From NCBI RefSeq assembly GCF_000931445.1, contig NZ_CP010849.1, positions 7,688,001 through 7,752,000 on the forward strand: a stretch of 64,000 nucleotides of DNA, written 5' to 3'. Origin of the DNA: Streptomyces cyaneogriseus subsp. noncyanogenus. Lineage in GTDB: Bacteria; Actinomycetota; Actinomycetes; Streptomycetales; Streptomycetaceae. The first letter of the stretch is position 1. The number at the start of each line of letters is the position of its first letter. A program made the translations under genes and the position numbers. The notes beneath the pieces are model-generated. The model was not told where the DNA came from and made no database searches. It was given only the letters and a program-made list of their open reading frames with translations. Positions 43,751 through 53,449 of this stretch are shown here, one piece after another.

Positions 43751-44869
43751 GTGAGGAACCCGCTGGATCCCGCAGAGCTGACCGCCGCCCTCGAGAACGT
43801 CCACCGCGCCGGTATGCCGGGCCTGTTCGCCGAGGTGCGTGACGGCGGCCAGGTCTGGCGCGGCGCCGCCGGGGTCGCGGATGTGGCCACCGGTCGCCCC
43901 GTGACCGCCGACATGCGGCACCGCGTCGGCAGCATCACCAAGCCCTTCACCGCCGCCGCCGTCCTGCAGCAGGTCGAGAGCGGCCAGATCGGTCTCGACG
44001 CGCCCATCCGCCGGTACCTTCCGCGGCTGGTGCCCGGAGAACGCGGTGACGCGATCACGGTCCGCATGCTGCTGAACCACACCAGCGGCCTCGCCGAGTA
44101 CCTCCCGTACGCCTACCCCTCCCTCAAGGCGCTCCCGGCCCTCGCGGACACCGGACCCGAGAGCCTGGACGACCACCGGCTCACACGGTTCGACCCCGTA
44201 GAACTGATCGCGATGGGGGTCGGCGCCCCTGCCGTCGGCGCCCCGGGCGGCACTCCGGGGGTGTACTCCAACACCAACTACCTGCTCCTCGGCGAACTCC
44301 TGCGACACGTGACCGGCACGTCGGCCGAGCGGTACATCACCCGGAACGTCATCGAGCGCGCAGGGCTCCGGGAGACCGAACTCCCCGACGCACCGCACAT
44401 CGACGGCCCGCACTCGCAGATCTACGAGGCGTGGTTCGGCATGATCGACCCACCGCGCGACTACAGCGTCTACGACATGTCGTGGGTGGGGCCGGCGGGC
44501 TCGCTGATATCGACCGTCAGGGACCTCAACCGCTTCTTCGGCATGCTGCTGGCCGGCGAGATCGTCAGCCCGCCGTCGCTGGCGCAGATGCAGCGCACCG
44601 TCCCGGTCGTCAACCAGGAGGGAAAGACGATCGACTACGGACTGGGCCTGCACCCGGTGACGGCCCCCGGTCAGGGCACCTACTGGGGCCACGGCGGCAC
44701 GGTCTGGGGTGCCGGGGCGCTGGCCATGACGCGTGCCGACGGCAGGCGGCAGATGGCCGTCGCGGTGAACCGGCAGAGGTGGAACAGGCTCGACTCCTCG
44801 GGAAGGCCGCAGCCCCATCCCATCGATGACGCGCTGGCGGCTTTCCACCATGTGGCGATGTACGGCTGA
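43751..44869 (+). CDS. Serine hydrolase, beta-lactamase/esterase family, under TetR control
   Basis: A 372-residue cytoplasmic-looking member of the class C beta-lactamase superfamily with no signal peptide. Motifs: SxxK in 'HRVGSITKPFTAAAVLQQ' near residue 60, YxN in 'GVYSNTNYLLLGELLRH' near 175, and HxG in 'YWGHGGTVWGAGA' near 315. Related proteins are esterases, DD-peptidases and aminopeptidases. GTG 43751 lies eight bases behind AAAGGA; an ATG at 43746 is out of frame and blocked. It is divergent from a TetR repressor gene whose operator overlaps this gene's promoter, so expression is probably induced by a ligand. Substrate unknown. Confidence 0.9.
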   Translation: MRNPLDPAELTAALENVHRAGMPGLFAEVRDGGQVWRGAAGVADVATGRPVTADMRHRVGSITKPFTAAAVLQQVESGQIGLDAPIRRYLPRLVPGERGDAITVRMLLNHTSGLAEYLPYAYPSLKALPALADTGPESLDDHRLTRFDPVELIAMGVGAPAVGAPGGTPGVYSNTNYLLLGELLRHVTGTSAERYITRNVIERAGLRETELPDAPHIDGPHSQIYEAWFGMIDPPRDYSVYDMSWVGPAGSLISTVRDLNRFFGMLLAGEIVSPPSLAQMQRTVPVVNQEGKTIDYGLGLHPVTAPGQGTYWGHGGTVWGAGALAMTRADGRRQMAVAVNRQRWNRLDSSGRPQPHPIDDALAAFHHVAMYG

Positions 44870-44976
44870 CCGGCTTCCGGCAGCCGACGCCCCTGTCCCA
44901 CGCCGGCGCCCGTCCCTTCGCGGCGCCCCGTCCCTTCGCGGTGTCCCGGGAGGGCGTCCGGCAGGCGGGATCCGCG

Positions 44977-46881
44977 TCATCCGCGGTCCTCGCCGACGAC
45001 GACCACTTCGTCACGGGCCGTCCAGCAGCGGCGCTCGGACTTGGGCGGATTGATCCGCAGCCCGTAGGCGGGGCCGATCGACACGTCGTCATGGCTCCGG
45101 TAGCCGATGGCGCACTCCCCGCGGTCGCGCGCGGCGGCCACGACGGTGGCGAAGGCCGTCTCCCGGTCCGGCAGCACGTACTCGGTGGCCGGCCTGAGAT
45201 GGACGCCGCTGCCCTCCGCGGAGAACAACTCCTCGAAGACGGCGGCCAGGTGCCGGTTCTGGGAGATCTGCGCCATCAGGAGGCCGATGAGCTTCCCGCT
45301 GACGATCACGTCGGCTCCGGGGCTGATCGGCGCCAGCGCCCGGTTGCGGTCGTCGACCAGCTCGGTGACCACCGGCAACTCCCGCCCGATGGTCCGCTCC
45401 AGGTCCCGGAGCAGCAGCAGGGTGACGAGCGTCCGGTCGTCCGGCTCGCCGGACGGCCGGCCGGGTGCCGGGTCTCCGCCCAGCACGATCACGCTGTCGT
45501 AGGAGCCGATGTCCAGGTGCCGCAGGGTCGCGGGACGGGTCACGTCCCCCCGGTGCAGCGTCAGGGTCAGGCAGGTGCCGGCGTCCGTGTCGGCGTCCGC
45601 CACCTGCCGGGCCGTGGCCTCGTCGCCGTCGGTGACCACGTCGACGGCCGACCGGGGCGGGGCACCGCGGCGCAACTGGTCGATCATGAGCGGCGCCCGG
45701 CGGTTCCAGCCGAGCAGGAGCACCCGCTCCGGCCGTTGCGGCGCCCGTGGTCCGCACACCGTGACCGTCTCCTCGACCAGCGCGGCGCACTCCTCCAGCC
45801 CGACCGGGTCGTCGTCGTGGGAGAGGACGAGGAGCCGGTCGTCCGGCCGGATACGTGTCTGCGGCGGCGGGCCGAGCAGGGGAGTGCCCTCCCGGACCAG
45901 ACCGACGACGCTCGACGTCGCGTAGGACAGCAGCGCCTCACCGAACGCGCGCCCCGCGAGACCCGGTTCCGCGATCACGTAGAACTCGTGCCCCGCGAAG
46001 TCCAGCAGCTCCCGGTGGACGAGGGAGAGACCGGGATGGCGCGCCGCCTGGACGACCAGTCTGGCGGTGATGGTGTCGCTCTCCAGGACGACGCCGTCCG
46101 CACCGGCGGCGAGGGCGGCGGCCAGACGGTACCGGTCGTTGCGGACGGCGGCGACCACGGCGGGACGGGGGGTCCGGCCGGGCAGCGCGCGGCCGAGCGC
46201 CAGCAGCGTCTTGACGACCTCCGCGTCGGCGTCGGGCCGGTCGTGGGGGAGGACGAGGACGACCCCCGCCTCGGCCGGACTGGTCAGGGCCAGCACGGCC
46301 GGGTCGGTCACGGGGCCGCTGCGGCAGATCAGCCGCGTGGCCCCGGCCGGCCCCACCTTCGTGGCCAGGGCCTCCTCCATGTCCGTCTTGTCGCGGTCGG
46401 CCAGCACGACCACCGCCGCCCGGTGCTGGTTGGCGTTGGCGGCCACCAGTTCGCCCACCACCGTGAAGACCTGCTCCGACCAGCCCAGCACCACGGCGTG
46501 TCCCCGTTCCAGCACGGTGGAGCGGCCGCGGCGCAGCGCCATGAGGTGTTCCGTCAGCGCCGTCGTGATCAGACCGACGAGGGTGGAGACGTACAGCAGG
46601 GTGATCAGGGCGAGCAGCACCGACACCGCCACCCGGAGCGGCGTGCCGGTCGCACCGCCCAGCCGCAGCGTCTCCCCGGTGAGTCGCCACACCGCCGCCA
46701 GCCGGTCCGTCAGGGACGCCGGCGCTTTCGGATCGGTCCACACCAGCACCGCGCTCGCCGGGACGACGACGGCCAGACACAGCAGGGCCAGCCAGCCGAC
46801 CAGCGCCAAGGCGCCGTAGGACAGTGTGCTGTCGAACCAGTAACGCGTCCTGTCACCCAGCCGAGAACGCCGCCGTCCCAC
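44977..46881 (-). CDS. CASTOR/POLLUX-like ion channel protein with RCK-type domains
   Basis: About 634 residues. Two hydrophobic segments near the N-terminus ('ALALVGWLALLCLAVVVPAS' and 'VAVSVLLALITLLYVSTLVG') flank a pore-like region. Two NAD-binding/RCK-like regions follow, starting at 'HAVVLGWSEQVFTVVGELVA' and 'RVLLLGWNRRAPLMIDQLRR'. This is the layout of plant CASTOR/POLLUX channels and their actinobacterial homologues, regarded as potassium- or calcium-related channels gated by cytosolic RCK domains. Ion and ligand are not known here. GTG 46881 was preferred over GTG 46911 because AGGGGGACAG precedes it. It is divergent from the amino-acid oxidase gene at 47117 and ends 107 bases from the convergent serine hydrolase gene. 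Confidence 0.85.
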   Translation of the reverse strand: MGRRRSRLGDRTRYWFDSTLSYGALALVGWLALLCLAVVVPASAVLVWTDPKAPASLTDRLAAVWRLTGETLRLGGATGTPLRVAVSVLLALITLLYVSTLVGLITTALTEHLMALRRGRSTVLERGHAVVLGWSEQVFTVVGELVAANANQHRAAVVVLADRDKTDMEEALATKVGPAGATRLICRSGPVTDPAVLALTSPAEAGVVLVLPHDRPDADAEVVKTLLALGRALPGRTPRPAVVAAVRNDRYRLAAALAAGADGVVLESDTITARLVVQAARHPGLSLVHRELLDFAGHEFYVIAEPGLAGRAFGEALLSYATSSVVGLVREGTPLLGPPPQTRIRPDDRLLVLSHDDDPVGLEECAALVEETVTVCGPRAPQRPERVLLLGWNRRAPLMIDQLRRGAPPRSAVDVVTDGDEATARQVADADTDAGTCLTLTLHRGDVTRPATLRHLDIGSYDSVIVLGGDPAPGRPSGEPDDRTLVTLLLLRDLERTIGRELPVVTELVDDRNRALAPISPGADVIVSGKLIGLLMAQISQNRHLAAVFEELFSAEGSGVHLRPATEYVLPDRETAFATVVAAARDRGECAIGYRSHDDVSIGPAYGLRINPPKSERRCWTARDEVVVVGEDRG

Positions 46882-47116
46882 CCTGTCCCCCCTGCCTCGC
46901 CCCGCGCACACGCTCCTGGCAGTGTGTGGGCCGGGTCGCGGCGCACGGCGGGGTTCACCGGGCGTTCACCCGTTCGGGGAAGACCGCACGGCGGGGTGGG
47001 CGACCGTGAGCACCGGCCGACCGCGCCGCGTCAGGACGGCCGCCCGCTTCGCTCCTTCGAGTCAACTCCGTTGTGAAACAGGAAGGTTCGGTCACGGCCG
47101 CCGGTACAAAGTCCGC

Positions 47117-49111
47117 ATGACTGAAGATCATGTAATCGCGCCCTCCCGTGGCGGCGTCTCCCGGCGGAGTTTCACGGCGTTGGCCGGAACCGCCACCGTC
47201 GCGACCGCCCTGACCGGCGGTGTCTCCGCGGCCCTGCCCGCCCCCGCCGCCCCGAGCGGCGGCCGGGAGACCGACTTCGACCGCTGCCGGGCCGTCGCTC
47301 GCGCACTGCTCGTACTCGACTCCGGCAACCAGCCCCTCGTCCCCGGTTACCAGCGCGTCCTCCGCGAGGGTCTGCCCGCCCGGCGCCGGACCCGGCCCAA
47401 GGACGTCCTGGTCGTCGGCGCCGGTCCGGCCGGTCTGGTGGCGGCCTGGCTGCTGAAGCGGGCGGGCCACCGGGTGACGGTGCTGGAGGCCAACGGCAAC
47501 CGCGCGGGCGGACGCGTCAAGACCTTCCGCCGCGGCGGCCACGAACGAGCCGAGCAGCCCTTCGCCGACCCCCGCCAGTACGCGGAGGCGGGCGCGATGC
47601 GCATCCCCGGCAGCCACCCCCTGGTGATGGGACTGATCGACCAACTGGAGCTGAGGAAAAGGCGTTTCCACTACGTCGACGTGGACGGCGAGGGCCGCCC
47701 CGCCCACCGCACCTGGATCCACGTCAACGGCATCCGCGTGCGCCGTGCCGACTACTCCCGCGCACCGCGGCGCGTCAACCGGTCCTTCGGCGTACCCCGC
47801 GCCCACTGGGACACGCCCGCCGCCACCATCCTGCGCACCGCGCTGGACCCCGTGCGCGACGAGTTCAGTCACGTCGACGGCACCGGCAAGCGGATCGACA
47901 AGCCGCTCCCGGAACGGCTGGAGGGCTGGGCCCGCGTGGTGCAGCGGTTCGGCCACTGGTCGATGTTCCGCTTCCTCACCGAGCACGCCGGCCTCGACGA
48001 ACGCACCGTCGACCTGATCGGCACCCTGGAGAACCTCACCTCGCGCCTGCCCCTGTCCTTCATCCACAGCTTCATCGGCTCCTCCCTCATCAGCCCGGAC
48101 ACGCCGTTCTACGAACTGGAGGGCGGGACGGCCGTACTGCCGGACGCGCTGCTGGAGCGCGTCCGCAAGGAGGTGCGTTTCGACCGCCGGGTGACCCGCA
48201 TCGAGTACTACGACCCCGGCCGCCCGTCCCCGGACCTCCGCCACGCGGGAAAGAAGGGGCCGCACGTGTGGGTGGACACCGTGTCCGAGGGACGGGGCGG
48301 TCCCGTCGTGCGCGAGCAGTTCACCGCGGACGTCGCCGTGGTCACCGTGCCCTTCTCCGGCCTGCGGCACGTCCAGATCGAGCCGCCCCTGTCCTACGGC
48401 AAGCGCCGCGCGGTCTCCGAGCTGCACTACGACAGCGCGACCAAGGTGCTCCTGGAATTCAGCCGACGCTGGTGGGAGTGGGACGAGGCGGAGTGGAAGC
48501 GTGAGCTGAACCGGATCGACCCCGGGCTGTACGACGCCTACCGCACCGGCCGCGCCCCCTCGGACGGCCGTCTGCTCGGCGCCCACCCCTCGGTGCCCGA
48601 CGGCCACATCACGCCCGGCCAGCGCACCCACTACGCGGCCAACCGCGCCCTCACGCGCGAACAGCCCGAGGCCGTGGACGTCGTGGGCGGCGGCTCGGTG
48701 TCGGACAACGCCAACCGGTTCATGTTCCACCCCTCCCACCCGGTCCCCGGCAGCGACGGCGGCGTGGTCCTGGCCTCCTACAGCTGGGCCGACGACGCCC
48801 TGCGCTGGGACTCCCTGGACGACGAGGCACGCTATCCGCACGCCCTGTGCGGCCTCCAGCAGGTCTACGGCCAGCGGATCGAGGTGTTCTACACCGGTGC
48901 CGGACGCACCCAGAGCTGGCTGCGCGACCCCTACGCCTACGGGGAGGCGTCGGTGCTGCTGCCGGGCCAGCACACGGAGCTGCTGCCCGACATCCCCGTG
49001 CCCGAGGGCCCGTTGCACTTCGCCGGTGACCACACCTCCGTCAAACCGGCCTGGATCGAGGGGGCCGTGGAGTCCGCGGTGCGTGCCGCGCTGGAGATCC
49101 ACACGGCCTGA
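47117..49111 (+). CDS. Flavin amine oxidase / L-amino-acid oxidase, Tat-exported
   Basis: A 664-residue flavoprotein. The N-terminus has a Tat motif ('SRRSFTALAGTATVATAL'). The FAD-binding fold begins at 'DVLVVGAGPAGLVAAWLL' with the second glycine motif 'ANGNRAGGRVKTFRR', and the C-terminal FAD contact is 'PLHFAGDHTSVKPAWIEGAV'. Length and layout are like the large L-amino-acid oxidases of streptomycetes (L-glutamate oxidase and relatives), which oxidatively deaminate amino acids outside the cell to oxo-acids, ammonia and hydrogen peroxide. Amino-acid preference cannot be read. ATG 47117 gives a sensible Tat signal, although the ribosome binding site is poor. A strong hairpin follows the gene. 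Confidence 0.9.
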   Translation: MTEDHVIAPSRGGVSRRSFTALAGTATVATALTGGVSAALPAPAAPSGGRETDFDRCRAVARALLVLDSGNQPLVPGYQRVLREGLPARRRTRPKDVLVVGAGPAGLVAAWLLKRAGHRVTVLEANGNRAGGRVKTFRRGGHERAEQPFADPRQYAEAGAMRIPGSHPLVMGLIDQLELRKRRFHYVDVDGEGRPAHRTWIHVNGIRVRRADYSRAPRRVNRSFGVPRAHWDTPAATILRTALDPVRDEFSHVDGTGKRIDKPLPERLEGWARVVQRFGHWSMFRFLTEHAGLDERTVDLIGTLENLTSRLPLSFIHSFIGSSLISPDTPFYELEGGTAVLPDALLERVRKEVRFDRRVTRIEYYDPGRPSPDLRHAGKKGPHVWVDTVSEGRGGPVVREQFTADVAVVTVPFSGLRHVQIEPPLSYGKRRAVSELHYDSATKVLLEFSRRWWEWDEAEWKRELNRIDPGLYDAYRTGRAPSDGRLLGAHPSVPDGHITPGQRTHYAANRALTREQPEAVDVVGGGSVSDNANRFMFHPSHPVPGSDGGVVLASYSWADDALRWDSLDDEARYPHALCGLQQVYGQRIEVFYTGAGRTQSWLRDPYAYGEASVLLPGQHTELLPDIPVPEGPLHFAGDHTSVKPAWIEGAVESAVRAALEIHTA

Positions 49112-49146
49112 TCGGCGTCGCGGCCGCGCACGCCTCGTACACCGCC

Positions 49147-49174
49147 GCGGCGGGCCGGCCGACCGGCCCGCCGC
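49147..49174. terminator. 12-bp hairpin, bidirectional terminator
   Basis: GCGGCGGGCCGG (49147-49158) and CCGGCCCGCCGC (49163-49174) form a perfect 12-bp all-GC stem with a 4-base loop. It sits in the 116-base gap between the converging amino-acid oxidase and PaaX-type genes. Confidence 0.7.
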
Positions 49175-49227
49175 CGAGCGGGGGGCGGCGTCGGGCCGAT
49201 GGCCGTGCGGCGGAGCCCGGCACGGGA

Positions 49228-50061
49228 CTACGCCTGATCGTCACGCACCGGTACCAGATCCAGCAGCCGCTCCGCGGCGGCCTCCGCGAGCGGGGTGAGC
49301 CGTTCGTGCACCGCGCGGAAGGTGTGCTCGGCACGCTGCGCCGGCCAGCCGTCCGGCAGATGCTTCACCGGCAGCCGAGGGTCGCCGCGAATGATCCGCA
49401 GCCACTCGGCCTGGGCCCGCAACCGCAGCGGAAGCGCGTCGTCCGCGTCCTGCGGGGACCGGCTCTCCCATGGCTGCCAGCGCCGTACGAACGCCTCGTA
49501 GCGGTCCGCCAGTTCAGCCAGTTCCCAGGTCTCCCCGATCATGGCGCCGATGTCCGTTCCCGCGTCGGCGTGCGCGCGGAACACCTTCACGTGGGCGGAC
49601 AGGCCCAACTCCGCCACCAGCGACGACACGTCGACCTCGCCGGGAGCGATCCACAGCCCGTTGAAGAGGGGACCGAAACCGCTCCAGGTCAGCCGGGAGC
49701 GCAGGTCGTGGCGCTGGCGCTGCCAGGACTCCGGCAGGGAGAAACCCAGCAGGGTCCAGGTGCCGTCCCAGTGCCGGTTGACGGCACCGGTGTGCCAGAT
49801 GCGCCGCTCACCGTCGCGCAGCACGGCCGCCGAGCGCTCGGTCAGCCCGAAGTACATCCGGCGGCCCTCGCGCTGGCGGCGCAGCAGGCCGCGGCCGACC
49901 ATGCGGCTGAGCGTCGAGCGGGTCGCCTGCTCGCCGATGCCGACGCGGGCGAAGACGTCGATGACACTGCCGGAGTACACGCACACGTCGCGCCCGAGCA
50001 CCTGATCGCCCAGGAAGGTCAGCATCAGGGACTGGGGGCGCAGCGCTCCTTCAACACTCAC
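49228..50061 (-). CDS. PaaX-family transcriptional regulator
   Basis: About 277 residues from GTG 50061 (MSVEGALRPQSLML). It has an N-terminal winged helix ('FARVGIGEQATRSTLSRMVG' then 'RGLLRRQREGRRMYFGLT'), a central region with 'WTLLGFSLPESWQRQRHDLR' and 'FGPLFNGLWIAPGE', and the PaaX C-terminal domain. PaaX represses phenylacetate catabolism in response to phenylacetyl-CoA; most actinomycete relatives have other targets. The frame stays open 258 bases upstream, but that part looks non-coding and basic. It is divergent, 251 bases away, from the mycothiol-type isomerase-like gene, a likely target. No phenylacetate genes are in the window. Confidence 0.85.
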   Translation of the reverse strand: MSVEGALRPQSLMLTFLGDQVLGRDVCVYSGSVIDVFARVGIGEQATRSTLSRMVGRGLLRRQREGRRMYFGLTERSAAVLRDGERRIWHTGAVNRHWDGTWTLLGFSLPESWQRQRHDLRSRLTWSGFGPLFNGLWIAPGEVDVSSLVAELGLSAHVKVFRAHADAGTDIGAMIGETWELAELADRYEAFVRRWQPWESRSPQDADDALPLRLRAQAEWLRIIRGDPRLPVKHLPDGWPAQRAEHTFRAVHERLTPLAEAAAERLLDLVPVRDDQA

Positions 50062-50312
50062 GTGGCCCACCGTACCGCCGGTGATCAGCCACTGGTCTGG
50101 CCTCCGGGCGCCGTGGCCGGCCCGTCCGGGGAGCGGTGGGGGACGGCACCGGGATGGTGACGTCCGAATCCCCGCCGCCCCCGGCTTCCTCCGGGACTTG
50201 CCGGAACAACCGCTCCCGAGCACCGTCGTCGGCCAGGGCGCGGGCCACCCGCGCACGGCTGCCGGAGCCTCCGCGTCCAAGCAGCTCGCGCCCCCTTGAG
50301 TAGCCTCCTGGA

Positions 50313-50972
50313 ATGACACATTCCGACGTTACCGACGCCCTGGTGAGCGGGACGCATGTGCGCGAGGCCGTTGCTCACTGCGTCAAGACCCTCTCCGCCA
50401 CCCCCTCGTCCGACTGGTCCGCCCCGGCCGGCAGCCTGGAGTGGACCTGCTGGGAGACCCTGGAACACCTCGCGGACGACCTGCTCACCTATGCGCTGCG
50501 CTTCGGACTGGCGCGTCCCATGGAGGTCCCGCGCGTGCCCCTGCGCATCTCCAGCGAACGCCCCGACGGGCCGGCCAACGTCATCTTCGGCGACCGGGCG
50601 GCAGGGCCCGGCGGGCTGCTGACCGTCGTCGAGGCGTGCGGCGGGCTGCTCGCGACGGCCGTGGACAGTGCCCCGCCCACGACCCTGGCCCCGCATGTCT
50701 TCGGCGCCTCCGACCCGGAGGGATTCGCGGCCATGGGTGTGGTCGAGACCCTCGTCCACACCTATGACATCGCCCAGGGGCTCCGGTCCGACGGGGTGCC
50801 GCCCGAGGACCTGAGCCGACGCGCCCTCGGTCGGCTCTTCCCCGACGTGGCCGTCACGGACAGCGCCTCGTCCACCCTGCTGTGGGCCACCGGGCGGATC
50901 GAGACGCCCGGCCGCCCCCGCCGGACCGACTGGCGCTGGTACGGGGAGCCGCTCGGGCGCCGGCCGTCCTGA
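50313..50972 (+). CDS. DinB/maleylpyruvate isomerase-like mycothiol-dependent family protein
   Basis: A 219-residue protein resembling the maleylpyruvate isomerase N-terminal/DinB-like family: 'SSDWSAPAGSLEWTCWETLE' followed by HLADDL, and 'GVVETLVHTYDIAQGL', with the spaced His residues (in ETLEHLAD and LVHTYD) that usually bind metal. Family members catalyse mycothiol-dependent isomerisation or transfer reactions in the cytoplasm, or have unknown roles. A helix-bundle fold is expected. It is divergent from the PaaX-type regulator gene, which may control it, and lies upstream of an esterase gene with a 204-base gap, so it is probably its own transcript. Confidence 0.78.
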   Translation: MTHSDVTDALVSGTHVREAVAHCVKTLSATPSSDWSAPAGSLEWTCWETLEHLADDLLTYALRFGLARPMEVPRVPLRISSERPDGPANVIFGDRAAGPGGLLTVVEACGGLLATAVDSAPPTTLAPHVFGASDPEGFAAMGVVETLVHTYDIAQGLRSDGVPPEDLSRRALGRLFPDVAVTDSASSTLLWATGRIETPGRPRRTDWRWYGEPLGRRPS

Positions 50973-51176
50973 CCCGCGCCGCCGAAGACGCGGGCTCTCG
51001 CCGGGCGCCGGACGCCCCGGCGAGAGCACCGCTTTCCGCCCGCCAGGCGGCGCGACCGCGGCCGGAGCCGGGGCCGCCCGCCCCCGGCTGCCGGGAGCCG
51101 CCGGAAAATGAGTTGCCCGTGTACCGGGACCGCGGTGAGTATCGGCCGGGAAAGATCGACATCGTTGCGAGGGCCC

Positions 51177-52703
51177 ATGCACGTCACCGTTCCCACCACG
51201 GCAGGCCGGATCCGCGGCAGACAGGAGGGTGAGGTCGCGGCGTTCCTGGGCATCCCCTACGCGGCACCGCCGTTCGGCCCGCGGCGGCTGCGGCCGCCCG
51301 CGCCGCCGCAGCCGTGGACGGGAGTACGCGACGCGCTCGCCCCCGGCCGCTCGGCGCCCCAGCCCGGTTACCTCCCCGCGATGGCCGGGCTGCTGGAAGA
51401 GGCCGCGCACCCGGGGGAGGACTGCCTGAACCTCAACGTGTGGACACCGGCCCCGGGCCGCACCGGAGGACGGCTGCCCGTCATGGTATGGATCCACGGC
51501 GGCGCGTTCCGCAACGGGTCGGGTTCCCTGCCCTCCTACGACGGCGCGCGGCTCGCCGCCGACGGCGTCGTGTGCGTCACCCTCAACTACCGGCTCGGCG
51601 CGGAGGGCTTCCTGCTGCTGGACGACGGCACGGCCAACCTCGGCCTCCTCGACCAGATCGCCGCACTGGAATGGGTCCGCGCCAACATCGCCCACTTCGG
51701 CGGCGATCCGGACAACGTCACCCTGTTCGGCCAGTCCGCCGGCGCCATCGGCATCACCGCGCTCATGACCATGCCCCGGGCCCGCGGACTGTTCCACCGC
51801 GCGATCACGCAGAGCGGCGCCGGCCACCACAGCCACCCGCCGCGCATCGGCCGCCGGATCACCGAGCGGCTGGCCGCCCTCGCCGGTACGGAACCCACAC
51901 GCGACGGCCTGGCCGCCGTACCGCCCGAGCGGCTCATCGCCGCCGACCAGGCGCTGAGCCGCGAGATCGCACAGGCCGCCGACCCGGGGCAGTGGGGCGA
52001 ATCGGCGGGTGGCGGCACCACCGTGCTGCCCGTCGTGGACGGCACCACCCTCCCCGAACGCCCGGTCGACGCAATCGCAGGGGGAGCGGGCCGGGGCATC
52101 GACCTGCTCACCGGCACCACCAGCGACGAGTTCCGCCTCTTCCTGGTGCCGCTGGGGATCGGACCCAGGATCACGGACGAGGTCCTCCACGGCTTCCTCG
52201 CCGGACTCGGGCTCCAGCCCGCGGAGGCCCGCGGCGTGTACGCGGCCGCCCGCCCCGGCGCGACCCCGGGCGACCTGCTGTCCGCGGCCATGACCGACCA
52301 CGCCTACCGCATCCCGGCCCTGCGGCTCGCCGAGGCCCGTGCCGCCCACGGCGCGGACACCTTCGTGTACGAGTTCGCACGGCCCTCACCCGCCCTCGAC
52401 GGCGCCCTCGGCGCCTGCCACATGGCGGAGATCGGCTTCGTCTTCGGCAACCTCGCCGACCCGCTCACCGGCCCCGACGCCCCGCGAGAGCTCTCCGACA
52501 CCCTGCGCGGGGCATGGGTCGCCTTCGCCCGCACCGGCCGGCCCGGCACCGCCGATGGTGTGCTGCCGCACTGGCCCGCCTACGCCGGCCGGCGGTCCGT
52601 CATGCGCCTGGGCGACGGCGCCCCCGTCGTGGCCGAGGACCCGGCGGCCGACGCACGCCTCCTCTGGCAGAACCTGCGCCGGCCCGTCCCCCGCACCGCC
52701 TGA
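51177..52703 (+). CDS. Type B carboxylesterase
   Basis: A 508-residue alpha/beta-hydrolase of the carboxylesterase/cholinesterase family. Markers are 'FLGIPYAAPPFGPRRLRPP', the signature 'EDCLNLNVWTP', the oxyanion hole 'MVWIHGGAF', and the nucleophile elbow 'VTLFGQSAGAIGITALM' with the Ser in GQSAG. The acid residue is expected in 'TGTTSDEFRLF' and the catalytic His in 'LGACHMAEIGFVFGN'. No signal peptide is present, so it is likely cytoplasmic and hydrolyses small esters; bacterial members include p-nitrobenzyl esterases. ATG 51177 (MHVTVPTTAGRIRG) matches the usual family start. The GNAT gene begins 30 bases downstream and is probably co-transcribed. Confidence 0.92.
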   Translation: MHVTVPTTAGRIRGRQEGEVAAFLGIPYAAPPFGPRRLRPPAPPQPWTGVRDALAPGRSAPQPGYLPAMAGLLEEAAHPGEDCLNLNVWTPAPGRTGGRLPVMVWIHGGAFRNGSGSLPSYDGARLAADGVVCVTLNYRLGAEGFLLLDDGTANLGLLDQIAALEWVRANIAHFGGDPDNVTLFGQSAGAIGITALMTMPRARGLFHRAITQSGAGHHSHPPRIGRRITERLAALAGTEPTRDGLAAVPPERLIAADQALSREIAQAADPGQWGESAGGGTTVLPVVDGTTLPERPVDAIAGGAGRGIDLLTGTTSDEFRLFLVPLGIGPRITDEVLHGFLAGLGLQPAEARGVYAAARPGATPGDLLSAAMTDHAYRIPALRLAEARAAHGADTFVYEFARPSPALDGALGACHMAEIGFVFGNLADPLTGPDAPRELSDTLRGAWVAFARTGRPGTADGVLPHWPAYAGRRSVMRLGDGAPVVAEDPAADARLLWQNLRRPVPRTA

Positions 52704-52733
52704 CCCCTGCCGCCCCTCACCCGGAGAAACGAC

Positions 52734-53333
52734 ATGCCCCTGACCCCCCACTCCGTACGGCCCACGACCGCCGAGGACGTACCCCGCTGTGTGCAGACGC
52801 TGACACGCGCGTTCGCGGACTACCCCTTCACCCGGCACGTCCTCGCCGCCGAGGACCACGAGGAACGGGTCCGCCGCTGCCAAGAGCTGTTCCTGGTCCG
52901 CATCGCGATGGAGTACGGCCGCTCCTGGGTCACCGACGACTGCCTCGCCGTCGCCGCCTGGACCACCCCTGAGCAGGACCCCACGCCCGCCTTCGCCGAG
53001 GTCGGCCCCCTCGTCGCCGAACTCGCCGGGGACCGGGCGGCGGCCTTCGAGAGCGCCGAGCAGGCACTGGCACCGCACCGCCCGAGCGACCCGGTGTGGT
53101 TCCTGTCCACGGTCGGGGTGGACCCCGCGGCACAGGGCGAAGGACGGGGCGCCGCGGTGCTCCGCCCCGGCCTGGAAGCGGCCGAACGCGCGGGGTTCTC
53201 CGCCTTCCTGGAGACCTCCAGCCCGCGCAACGTGCGGTTCTACGAACGTCTCGGCTTCACCGTCACCGCCGAGGTCCCCCTGCCCGACGGCGGCCCCGTC
53301 ACCTGGTGCATGCTCCGCAAGCCCGGCCGCTGA
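52734..53333 (+). CDS. GNAT-family N-acetyltransferase
   Basis: A 199-residue GCN5-related acetyltransferase. The acetyl-CoA-binding motif A is 'LSTVGVDPAAQGEGRGAAVL' (consensus Q/RxxGxG/A), and motif B is 'FLETSSPRNVRFYERLGFTV' with the usual Tyr. It transfers acetyl groups from acetyl-CoA to an amine; the substrate is unknown. The ATG follows a GGAG site (CCGGAGAAACGAC) and the gene lies 30 bases after the carboxylesterase gene, so the two probably form an operon. Confidence 0.9.
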   Translation: MPLTPHSVRPTTAEDVPRCVQTLTRAFADYPFTRHVLAAEDHEERVRRCQELFLVRIAMEYGRSWVTDDCLAVAAWTTPEQDPTPAFAEVGPLVAELAGDRAAAFESAEQALAPHRPSDPVWFLSTVGVDPAAQGEGRGAAVLRPGLEAAERAGFSAFLETSSPRNVRFYERLGFTVTAEVPLPDGGPVTWCMLRKPGR

Positions 53334-53449
53334 GGCCGGGCGGCACCGACGACGGACCGGCTCCCCAGCAGGGCCCCACCGAACTGTGCACGATCCATCG
53401 GTACACGGCCGATCGGGCCCTCGCCGCCCGGGCACGGAGCGGGACGCGG

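Noticed and set aside
46955..49102. A 715-codon frame antisense to the amino-acid oxidase gene
   Set aside because: Val/Gly/Arg-rich with no motifs; the oxidase on the plus strand has a Tat signal and FAD motifs.
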